DNA of 64,000 nt from positions 124,001-188,000 of the forward strand of contig WHVA01000068.1 in assembly GCA_015179125.1 (NCBI GenBank), read 5' to 3'. Under the pieces are notes generated by a model, which was given only the letters and a program-made list of their open reading frames with translations, did not search any database and had not been told where the DNA came from. The position numbers and the translations under genes are program-made. Shown one piece after another: positions 55,441 to 64,000 of this stretch. This stretch comes from Gautieria morchelliformis (Eukaryota; Basidiomycota; Agaricomycetes; Gomphales; Gomphaceae). Numbering within the stretch: the first letter of the stretch is position 1; each line of letters opens with the position of its first letter.

Positions 55441-55900
55441 CAGTCTCCAGTTCCGTTCTCATTGATGGTTGGGCCATGTAGGCAAAAACATTGTTTACTT
55501 TTATTCCCTTTGCAATGACTTCTTCACCCATCAGGAGCAACATGTCCGTTATGCTGAACACTACGTTGACATGGGCTGAGGTCATGTGTCCTACTGATAA
55601 GAGGTTGGTGTTCAGTTTTGGGATGTATATAATGTCCATCAAGGTCAATTTGAGTGGTGGTAACTGGAGGTGTGTATCGCTCTGAATCGTGATTTGGATC
55701 ATACCTCTTTGATCTGCCTTGAAGGAGTCTCCACTTGACATTTCAATGGAGATTGTGGTGGTGGGGGTGTATCTCTTCGAAGAGGCTGATGTTTCTGCAT
55801 AGGTGGCTTGATGTGCCTGAATTGACAAGCCATATGTGTATGTTGTCTTGGATTGCGGATAGCACTGAGGAGTCAGTGGATAAGGTCAGCTGTTTGCTAG
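55424..55900 (-). pseudogene. Copia aspartic protease region
   Basis: WLVNSGTSSHLCRN has Asn in place of the catalytic Asp of DSG. YIPKLNTNLLSVGHM is the conserved downstream copia motif. The frame shifts once between these two. The wild-type Asp codon GAC/GAT would need one G-to-A change to give Asn. Confidence 0.75.
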
Positions 55901-56524
55901 TTCCTCGATCTGTGCTAACATGACGATGTCCTTCCTTGGTATATTTGCAAATCTGGCTGAGCCGATGTCTGTTGGTTGTTGTTGTTGGGGATATGGGGTT
56001 GGTCTGCCCAGACTGTCTTGATCGTTGCCGCTGGCTCCCTCCCCCTGTCCCCCTCTTCTCCATGGTTCCTGATTCACGAGTCGTCCAGGTGTGTAGCATC
56101 TGGCTGCAGAGTGGTTAGGTTTGCCGCAGTTGTTGCAGAAAAAACCTGTCCCCGTGATGTTCTGTTATTGCAGGTATCAGTTCTGATTCCGGTGAGTGAA
56201 CACTGGGTTGCTATATGATCTGTTAGCTTGGTAACCTGTTCGTCTTGGTGGCGTGTATCGGGTGATGAAGGCCGTGGCCGCCTGTGTCGACATTTCCATG
56301 GCCCCCAGATCCACCTCATGAGCTTCCAGTCTTACTTCAATGTTGTCTGGGTCTGTGGCGATCATTCGTATTGTCTGGGTGATGGGTCTCCAGGACTCTG
56401 GAATGTTTCTGAGAATAGTAGCCATGTGAGTAGAATCAGCTATGATTTCTCCCATTTTGGCCAACTGGTTTCTATATTCTTTCCTCATGGTGAGGTACGC
56501 CAAGACCAACTGCCCCTCGGTCAT
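55886..56524 (-). pseudogene. Copia gag fragment with zinc knuckle
   Basis: MTEGQLVLAYLTMRKEYRNQ and LRNIPESWRPITQTIRMI resemble the UBN2-type gag of copia elements. CNNCGKPNHSAARC is a CCHC knuckle near 56120. At least two frame changes occur, and the N-terminal half of gag is missing. Confidence 0.75.
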
Positions 56525-56639
56525 GTGATAGTTTTTGTACCTTGTTCTGACTATACTTGATTTTTTCTTTCAGGACTTAGTTCACACAGTGTGGTTTGAG
56601 ATGTATACAAAAGATTATTATTGTTCGTCTCGTAACACT

Positions 56640-57233
56640 ATTATACTTTTGACCCTACTTCTTCTTCGGGTATACTTTTTGTCGCGGGTTAGCCTTGAGA
56701 TAGACCCTGATTGGCCAGTTGTCCGCTTCTTCGGGGAGCAAGTCGCCCATCCACCTGTCTAGAGGTGCTATGTATGGTCAGAGGGGGCACTTGTTTTCTA
56801 CGTTTCCAACTCCATGGCAGCCGGTGCAGTGAGTTCCTGGCCAAATCAGCCATTCGTCTTGTCCTACTTTCCACTGTCTGTCCGACTTCCCTAATGTATC
56901 AACGACGGCGTCTTTGCTGCCATCATCTCTCATGACCGCCTTCCTCTTGAAGGTTAGTCTGATGTTCCAGACTATCTGGCCACCTTTATCAGTGGATTTC
57001 TGGACAATCAGGACTTCTGATTGCTGCGAGCCAACATTGGCTTCTATTGCTTGATGGATGTCCGTCTCTCTAGTTGTTGCAGGGGTTCTTCCTATCCTGA
57101 ACCACTGATCTTCTTGTAACTCCCATGGGAAGGGGACCAGCAAGATCACCTCCTTGGGGTATTCCCCTTGTACACGAAAGGATCTAATGTCAAAAATGTT
57201 ATAACTTACGGGCGTTGCTTCTGGCAAGGTCAC
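56640..57233 (-). pseudogene. Gag-like ORF with degenerate zinc knuckle
   Basis: The 151-aa frame contains FPWELQEDQWFRIGR and ends near CTGCHGVGNVENKC, where the His of a CCHC knuckle appears to be Asn. After one stop it continues DRWMGDLLPEEADNW to a basic end near 56645. It lies between the LINE 3' part and the copia gag on the same strand. It resembles the C-terminal part of a LINE ORF1 but not the ORF1 at 59.8-61.7 kb. Confidence 0.45.
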
Positions 57234-57244
57234 CAGTGCCTGTC

Positions 57245-59785
57245 AGGGCTCACGTGTTTCCTTCCACAAGTTTCTGTTTCCGGTATGACATGCCCTGGGT
57301 GGGTTTGAATAGTCGCCAGAATTGCATCACCCAGTCGGCCCCTCTGGCCACTGCATATGCCGCCTGTTCTTTGAATCAGAGCTCTTGATCGAGTATCATC
57401 CCCAGTAGCTTGTGGGACACCGTTGGTGCTATCGAAAACCCAGCTAAGTTGATGGGCCGCCCCTGCAACAGCTCCGTTTTCCCTTTTCGCTTAGGGTCTT
57501 TCACTCTTTTCCTGGTGAAGTCGATCAGCTGCATCTTGTCCAGCTCAAACTGCGAGTTGTGTTCTTTGGACCAGTCATTCCCCCCCCCCCTGTCTTGTCA
57601 TCATCTTGACCAGCCGGGCATGCATCTGCTTGAACCTCTTGCCAGACACTAGAAACGTAACATCATCAATAAACACAGGTGCTAGTTCGGCTTTGTCCTG
57701 TCTGGCTATTTCTATTAGCCCTGCATTGTAGAAATGGTATAACACTACAGAGATTGGGTCTCCTTGGTCGCACCCGTTGTCAATATCCAGGGGGTCCGAC
57801 ATGAATTCATCAAATTGTATTCTTGTGCGTCGCCCTTGGAGCCTGTTTCTCACCCAGTTAGCATATTGCCATGGGATCCCTTTCATCCGCATGTCATGGG
57901 CCAGCCTGTCTACTGCCACACTCGGAAACACCCCTTTGACGTCCAGGAACAGTGCTGACACCACCTTTCTTCTCCTCCACTGATCCTTAATGAAATCCAC
58001 TGTGACTTGGAGAGCGTTGATGGTGCTTCGCCCGGCTCGCCAGCTGAAGTTGGTGGCCGGCAGTAGCTGTAACTTCTCTGCATAGTATGTCAACATCTCG
58101 GCCATGCACCCCGAGAGGGGCTTGGCTAGTGTTTCCATCAGCGTTATGGGCCGGTAAGCTTTTGCCACCGTGTAATCTGGCTTCCCCGGTTTCTGCAGGG
58201 TGGCTATCGTGGTGGTTCTCCACTCTTGGGGATACATGTTGAACTGAAATGTGGCGCGGTAGAGACATCCTAGATAGGGTGTGAGTAAGTCTGTGCAATG
58301 AGTAAGTACTGCATTCGAGAACCCAGATGGTCCAGCGGCCTTGTACGGGCTCATCTTCCCTATCACCCGCTGGATCTGTTGATCTGTGATGGGAATGTAC
58401 TCAAATGCAGCGTTTGGGTAGTGCATGTTGGACTCCTGTTGAAGCTGTACCCCTTGCGAGGGGAAAAATGTCTTGAAAAGCGGCTTGCTTTTCTCTGCAT
58501 TGTCTGTCACTCGAGACTCCATGCCGTTGCTGCCTGTGATCTTAAGTGGCGGTATTCTGGTGCAGGCCCCATCCGTCGATGGCCCAGACACCAGCCGACT
58601 TACTGTCCAGACAGTGGATTCGTCTGCGTTCTGTAACCACTCCACCCAAAAATTCTGCTTCGTGATGCATATCAGGTCAGTGTAGTCATTTCGCATGACA
58701 TGGTATTCCTGGTGCGCAGGGTGCAGGGGGTCATTTCGGACTCGGTTAGCGTACCTGGCTGCTCTCTGCATTTTGGACCTAGCTTGGCTAAGCTCTTTCA
58801 TCCACCACCTCTTGGTGTAAGGGGACTGAACAGTGAAGGGGACAGTGGATTCGACCGTCATGTTAATAGCCATGGTGAGTGATGTTAGTTGCTCCTCTAT
58901 TTCTTCTGCTTCCGTGATTTTGCTTGGGGGAGAAATCCTTCCCAGCTGGTCTCCTAGGTACTCTCGGAACTTCACCCAGTCAACTTGTCTCCAGTTCCTT
59001 CTCGCTGACTCCTCAGCCGCTGGAACTGTTACGTTGATCGTGCTGGAGATGGGGAAGTGGTCAGCGCAGGGGGGTTGTAGATTTGGGAAGGTGGTGCATC
59101 GTGAAAATAGGTCATGCAAACTTGAGCTGCTGAAGACGTTGTCTGGTCGAGTGAGGTTCTTGGTGGTGGATGCGCAGAGCATAGGGATGTCCTTCAGCAG
59201 TGACATGAGCATGTCATATTGTGCTAAGAGATCTAGTAGTGTCTGCGTGTTATCTAGGTTAGCAGCTATAAACAAGTGCACGTTGCACTCCTCGTCCCAT
59301 AGTGGATGGTGATGGTTGAAGTCGCCCATCCACAGCATGTTTGATGGGTTGATGATTTTCGCACCTCGTCCATCCTTCTGAATTGGGTGGTGTATCGCCT
59401 GTAGACTTTGCGAGTGTTCGCAATCATTGTACACATTAAATATCCTGATGGTGCCTGCATTGGTTTGGATTGCTGTTGCCACTACATCTTGCGATGGCAC
59501 ATCGATCTGCTGCCATGTGCTCAAGAGTAGTCTCCAGTTGATGAAAGTAGTCGCATGGGTTTTCTTGGGGTTGTCCCTGCGTGCAGTGGGGGTTAGCGTG
59601 TACCATCTGTGGTTGGCACGTGTGTTGCCTAAAAAATCAAAGTAAGGTTCCTGTAAAAGAATGATATCAAAAGCGTCAGGGTCTGTGGAGTTGATTAGGT
59701 CTTGTTGGGCTACGTCGGATTTGTTGAGATTTTGCTGCCATATCTTCAATGTCATGAGGGGGCTGTGTAGTGTCATATTATTCAT
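57245..59785 (-). pseudogene. LINE ORF2: APE endonuclease and reverse transcriptase (Tad1-like)
   Basis: The main 736-aa frame has an APE-type endonuclease: QQNLNKS, LLQEPY (Glu46), WMGDFNHHHP, RPDNVF and CADHFP. The RT has YRPITLM, ALFLDVKGVFPSV, GCDQGDPIS and the catalytic FIDD at about 705-708. The DQGDP form is typical of fungal Tad1-like LINEs. The frame breaks at an 11-C run (57580-57590) and resumes as NDWSKEHNSQFELDKMQL for about 110 more codons, with one stop. No RNase H is seen and no 3' tail is identified. The homopolymer break may be a sequence error. Confidence 0.88.
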
Positions 59786-59789
59786 TCAG

Positions 59790-61712
59790 ATGGGGGCGGG
59801 TAGTGGGGGGGAATGATCTGTCGTTGGGGTTTGTGCTGAAGCCTAAGTCTTCATGTGAGAGTTGGCTGATGAAGATGTGCTCCTACCACGGCCCCCATGC
59901 ATGGCAGACCGTTCTCTCTGCATATGTGGGGGGGCCTTCTTGCAGGTGGTTCCAGTATGATGGGTGGCGTCCTGGGTGATTAATTTGGGTGCTGGGTGCT
60001 GGACAGAATCGAGGGCACAGCATCGGGGTCGGGTGGTCATGATCTTGCTCAGGCTCTTGTACTGTGGGGACCATTTCCCAAGGCTGCAGGTCCTTGCTGG
60101 CTGGGAAGTAGCGCATGTTGGTTTTGGGATACTTCACCTGGATTCTTCGGGTGTGTTCTTTGAATTTGGGGGATCCACGATCCCATGAGGCATGCCCCAC
60201 GTTGTCACAGTTGGTGCATCTGTAGATCCTGGGGTCAGTTACTCTACATTCCGTTGTTCTGTGCCCTGTGTTTCTGCAGGTGCCGCATGTGTCAACTAGT
60301 TGGGGGCACTACACCCCGATGTGGGTCACTCCCAGCTTCTGGCATTTGAGACACCTCCTGGCTTCCTGGAGCATCTTCCTCACTGCCGTTCTGGTGCTAG
60401 CAATTAGTAAACCACATCTTATTAGTGTGTTTGCCACCATGCGGTTGCGCAGTTGTAGGACCATGTGCGCTGTGGACTGGGTGGGCGTATGCCTTCCCGG
60501 TGGCTTGATCCAACCTGCGGACAGTATGTCTCCATTCTCTAGACCGTTGCCATTTTCGACACTAGTGAGTTCATCTTGAGATTTGGGGTTGAACCTTATC
60601 GGCACAAATTCTGCGATCACTGAATAATTGCTGGGCTTGATGACTGATGTGCTGCTGAACTCGGTTAGGAAGTCAGTGGCGATCTGTCGTTCTTGTGGGA
60701 GTTACGCCGACTCTTCCGTTTGGAGCTCTAGGAAGAACACGTTGCTCAGGAGCCTCTGCACTCCCACTACTCTTGGTTTCTCTCGATCGTTGCTCCAGCT
60801 CATTTCCTCAACTGCTGGTTGGCCTTTTCTAGGATGTTGGGCTCAGACAGCCTTGTGATGTCGTGTTCCAGGGCTTCGGGCACTTTGTCAACCAGGATTT
60901 GTCGGGCCCGTAGGTCGCACCTGGCCAGGGTGCTTGACTGGAGACTGACTGGTGCTGTCGCGCAGGCTGCCAACGCTGCCACATATGTTGGGTATTGCGC
61001 TGTCCTGTTGGCTGGCATTTGATCTGCATCCCGTTCCAGTGGAGCCAGTACCTGCGCTGTGACCGCTTCGACTATTCCACTGCGCCATGCCGTCGCTCTC
61101 TTGTCTCAATTCCTCAACGGTACCTGCTAGACTGTTAGTAGAATCCCTGATCACCTTTGTTGCTAGCTTGATTCTCTGGAGCCTGGGCGCAAGTATGTCG
61201 TTTACCCCACTCAGTCATTCTTTGACCGCTGTTGCTACTTCGGCGACTGTTGTTCTGTCGGCTAGATCCACTGCGAGTGTGGCGACCGCCCTAATGCCTT
61301 CTTCTGTTGTTTTTGGGATTGATGTCTGGGCTTCCGCCAGATGTAGGAGCGCCATGGACAGATTGTAAAAAGTTATGGTGAGGAGGCACTTGTTGAGTAG
61401 AAACTGGTAGGCTTCCTCGGGGGATCATGCTGTGTCGATTTGGGGATTGGGCCCTTCCTTCCTGTTTGTGGCTTGTGACCTTAGACTGTGACTGTCTGTG
61501 ACTGCCTGGGTGTTGTGCTGGGGTGGGATTTTCTTGGCCGTTCCTGTGACCGCTGGGGTCGGCATTGTGCTGTTTGGTGGATGGATGGAATGACCGCTGG
61601 ATCCAGTCGTGCTGTTCTGATTAGGGGCTGAGAAAAAGGGAATTTTGGTGGTTTTGGGTTTTTGGGAGCGTGGGAAAGTTGTTTGTTGTTGTGGTACCGG
61701 ATCAAGGAGAGT
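59790..61712 (-). pseudogene. LINE ORF1 (gag-like, zinc knuckles), several stops
   Basis: Minus-strand pieces read in order SQKPKTTKIPFFSAP, ATKVIRDSTNSLAGTVEEL, FVPIRFNPKSQDELTS, then RCLKCQKLGVTH, CGTCRNTGHRTTEC and CTNCDNVGHASW, the zinc-knuckle cluster of LINE ORF1 proteins. Stops interrupt at about 61425 (TGA), near 61220 (TGA), near 60702 (TAA), 60309 (TAG) and 59883 (TAG), plus at least one frame change. ORF2 starts immediately after. ORF1 binds the element RNA. Confidence 0.8.
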
Positions 61713-61960
61713 CGAGGACACTGTTAACTCACTCAACCGGACTCAACAATGTGAGTGAATGGGCTGAAACCAATGATTTGTTGTAGCTAAAGTCCTAGCT
61801 ACTTATACAGTGGTGAACAGGGGTAAAACCCTATGGAACATTGGATTAGCAGTGTATATATCACAAATGATGTCAATGATGATGCTATGTGCCCCTAGGT
61901 GGATAATCCATTGATGATGATGTATGCCCCTAGGAAATGTCCCTCCAGAATCCAATAACA
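61713..61960 (+). mobile_element. LTR fragment (3' part) of the TGTTATT family
   Basis: Nearly identical to the 3' two-thirds of 11679-12032, from GAGGACACTGTTAACTC to AATAACA. The first about 100 bp are missing and replaced by the 5' end of the LINE. The missing part is not found at the other end of the LINE. Confidence 0.85.
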
Positions 61961-61974
61961 GTCAATTCCCGTCA

Positions 61975-62298
61975 ATGCCGGAAGCCCTGGATAAGAAAAA
62001 GAAGTGATTCAAGATCGTACAGAAGCGAACTGACCTTACCGCACCTCATGATAGCCTCTCCAATGATCCACCTATGGATTGGGAGGCAGATCTAGATGCT
62101 GGTGGGCAGGCCGCCTTGCAAGAAGCGGCGCATGAGCACCATGAAAGCCAATGGGGGCATGGTGCTATGGGGGAAGCGCCTCTCAATGCACCCTCTCCTC
62201 AGACACACCCCCAGAAGTCCGATGAACAGGTTAAGGAGGTTGGGGATGATGTTGATGAGCTGTTTTCCCGAGCTTTTGATGAGCCTGTGGGGACATGA
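61975..62298 (+). pseudogene. Short unknown ORF with one in-frame stop
   Basis: The ATG at 61975 opens MPEALDKKKK, then TGA (62005-62007), then FKIVQKRTDLTAPHDS and an acidic segment ending DDVDELFSRAFDEPVGT. The stop is explained by a CGA-to-TGA change. It begins 15 bp after the LTR fragment, so it could be host or element sequence. No family is recognised. Confidence 0.35.
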
Positions 62299-62957
62299 TT
62301 AGGTACGCACCACACAGTCTTTGAGCAATTGCAACAGCAGCAGAAAGCTGGCGATTTTGGCATGTTCGGACCTTTCCTGGACCAACAGGAATGGGGGATG
62401 GTTGTAACTCTCATATATATGTATATATAACTTAGCTCACCTATATTTCATAAAATATATCACAATTGAGACAGTTGCCAGCATTTGTAAGGCATGCTTA
62501 ATCCTAGTCCTAAAGTTCTTTCTCACAGTCTGCTGCTCCCCCAGGAAAAGGTGTATACCCCATTGTCTAAACATCAATAGTTACCTATCTTTGTACTATA
62601 CATGCATATTATTTTAAACATACCTTCTAATCAGATCTCTCAACCATATATAATAATATAGTACAGGTATTGTCCATACTTGCTTCTATATTCTGTGATT
62701 GTACATCTAACATGTTTCATATATACTTCTAACATGTACTCATATGGTCCATACTTGCCTCTACATTCTATCATCATACATGTAACAAGCTTCATATATA
62801 CTTTTAATATATAGTCATCCAAATCCTATCTGAAATTGCTCTGTCATCTGAATACACACTATGCTTTAGCACATACAACCATATTTTTAAAATATCAGAA
62901 CATTCAAAAAAATTTAGGATATCCACAATATACAAGTTGCTCAAAATGATGGACTAT
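62299..62957. other. AT-rich intergenic stretch
   Basis: Contains short local repeats of CATGTTTCATATATACTTCTAA-type words (62700-62810). No gene is recognised. Confidence 0.45.
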
Positions 62958-63355
62958 CACTGGAGGCATATAAAAATTTTCTGGTCTGAAAAACTGTTCA
63001 AAAAACTGTAAAGATATTCCAAATTTTTTTAATGTTTTTAATGTGAAAAAACTTTAACATAATTTTGTGTTTTTGTTAGAATTTGTTGAGCAAAAAAATT
63101 GTAAAAAAGTTGAAAGTTTTTTGCAGGGTTTTTTATGTCTTTTTATAAGTTTCTTTGTGAAACACAAAGAAACTCATTAAAAACCCTGAAAAAAACTTTG
63201 AATTTTTTTACACTTTTCTTGCTCAACAAATTCTAATAAAAACACAAAATTTTATTATAGTTTTTTTTACATAAAAAACACTAAAAATATTTGGAATAAC
63301 TTTACAGTTTTTTGAATAGTTTTTCAGACAAGAAAACTTTTATATGCCTGCAGTG
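62958..63355. mobile_element. Foldback MITE with CACTGGAG ends and TAT target duplication
   Basis: The 398-bp element starts CACTGGAGGCATAT and ends ATATGCCTGCAGTG. It is flanked by TAT at 62955-62957 and 63356-63358. The arms pair along the whole length to a central perfect 12-bp stem (63148-63159 with 63163-63174). The terminal CACTGGAG matches the MITE at 44165, although the interiors differ. Confidence 0.87.
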
Positions 63356-63464
63356 TATGAACTCAGTTATGGTTGATTTTTTAAAAGATATCTAATATAT
63401 CCTAGAAGAATGTTCATTGTTGTCAATGTGAACATCCTCCGTGGCGAAGTGCAGCAATGAACGC

Positions 63465-63758
63465 AAACCACCGTGATGCACCCGGGCCGCTGCCATAAGA
63501 GCATGACACTCGTATCTGATACACAACAATCAGGCGGCTGTTCGAGAGAAGAGGCTACCTTCATGATAAGGTGTGTTTCGTCAGTTACTAGTTGAGTACA
63601 GAGTAAAAAGACAATGAACGCGAACCACATGCACCCGGGCTGCTGCCATAAGAGCATGATACTTGTATCTGATATGCAACAATCAGGCGGCCGTTGGAGA
63701 GAAGAGGCTACCTTGATGATAAGGTGTTTCCGTCAGTTACTAGTTGAGTCCAGAGTAA
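63465..63758. repeat. 147-bp tandem duplication
   Basis: CAATGAACGC starts units at 63465 and 63612. Both run through GCACCCGGGC, GCTGCCATAAGAGCATGA, CAACAATCAGGCGGC and GTCAGTTACTAGTTGAGT. No coding role is seen. Confidence 0.88.
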
Positions 63759-64000
63759 AAAGAATGTAGTACTTATCGCCGGATGTCTATGTGGTATCGA
63801 CCTACACTCCTTCACCTTATCCAAGCAACTTGCACCTGACACCCCTTGCCAATATTGGTTAGGAGGGGTGTTGCCACTGCCATACGGGAGTTATAGAAAG
63901 GTAGAAAGCTGTAGGTCTACCTAGTGTGGGCAGCAGCGCCACATAACGATCTGTGGTGCTATGTGGAACCCAGAGTCAGCTACGTAGTTGATGTAGGCTA
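63759..64000. other. Window end, no gene seen
   Basis: No repeat or reading frame is recognised here. Confidence 0.4.

Larger units (their letters stand above)
53892..56560 (-). mobile_element. Ty1/copia retrotransposon, truncated and interrupted
   Basis: On the minus strand the order is gag, zinc knuckle, protease, GAG-pre-integrase, integrase, which is the copia order (integrase before RT). RT and RNase H are absent because the element stops at the family 1 LTR at 53891. An AT-rich element splits protease from the pre-integrase domain. No LTRs were identified. Confidence 0.85.

Noticed and set aside
56640..57233. Reading the gag-like ORF as the C-terminus of the LINE ORF2
   Set aside because: It shows a degenerate zinc knuckle and no RNase H motifs, and is separated from the RT frame by stops, so it is more likely a different retroelement piece.

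Overview
The window looks like a transposon-dense accessory region of a basidiomycete (Agaricomycetes-type) genome. Supporting signs are short GT-AG introns of about 40-70 nt, a near-identical WD40 repeat array of the kind found in mushroom NLR/NWD proteins, a Plavaka (CMC superfamily) transposase, a Tad1-like LINE, chromodomain Ty3/gypsy elements and a RepHel Helitron. No ordinary housekeeping gene, rRNA, tRNA or CRISPR array was recognised.

Layout. 0.4-2.2 kb: WD40 array gene on the minus strand, broken by a 56-bp deletion. 3.2-3.8 kb: a dispersed repeat whose partner is at 33.4-34.2 kb. 3.9-10.2 kb: a Helitron with one intact 1640-aa RepHel protein, followed head-to-tail by the leader of a second Helitron. 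11.4-18.0 kb: chromovirus copy 1 (family 1), with a foreign solo LTR in its 5' LTR. 18.0-20.2 kb: an antisense LTR remnant, an old Ty3/gypsy RT fragment, and the LTR plus gag start of chromovirus family 2. 20.2-21.9 kb: GC-rich repeats. 21.9-27.1 kb: exons of a protein with two Ulp1/C48-type protease modules. 27.6-33.2 kb: a segmental duplication carrying a C2H2-like gene and its truncated paralogue. 34.4-37.9 kb: a Plavaka transposon. 39.3-39.7 kb: a solo LTR with target duplication. 40.9-44.8 kb: chromovirus family 3, with a CACTG-ended foldback MITE in its RT. 44.8-47.0 kb: GC-rich repeats. 47.6-53.9 kb: chromovirus copy 2 (family 1). 53.9-56.6 kb: a truncated Ty1/copia element (minus). 56.6-61.7 kb: a decayed Tad1-like LINE (minus) and a further gag-like piece. 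61.7-64 kb: an LTR fragment, a decayed ORF, a second CACTG MITE and a 147-bp tandem duplication.

The strongest biology is in the chromovirus LTRs. Three sequence-diverged families each carry a 10-nt motif 33 nt downstream of a TATA box. Each motif is perfectly complementary to the 10 nt that start 2 nt after the LTR end, and the two sites covary between families. This is the signature of Tf1/sushi-type self-primed reverse transcription. Directly after the motif each family carries two matching 21-27-nt direct repeats, each ending in CAG, that bracket a 56-69-nt GT-AG intron-like unit. In family 1 the pol frame also runs about 92 codons into the 3' LTR and is open in all four LTR copies.

Nearly every element is broken, mostly by C-to-T/G-to-A nonsense changes and single-base indels. 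Only the Helitron protein is a clean full-length frame. The Plavaka exons are mostly open.
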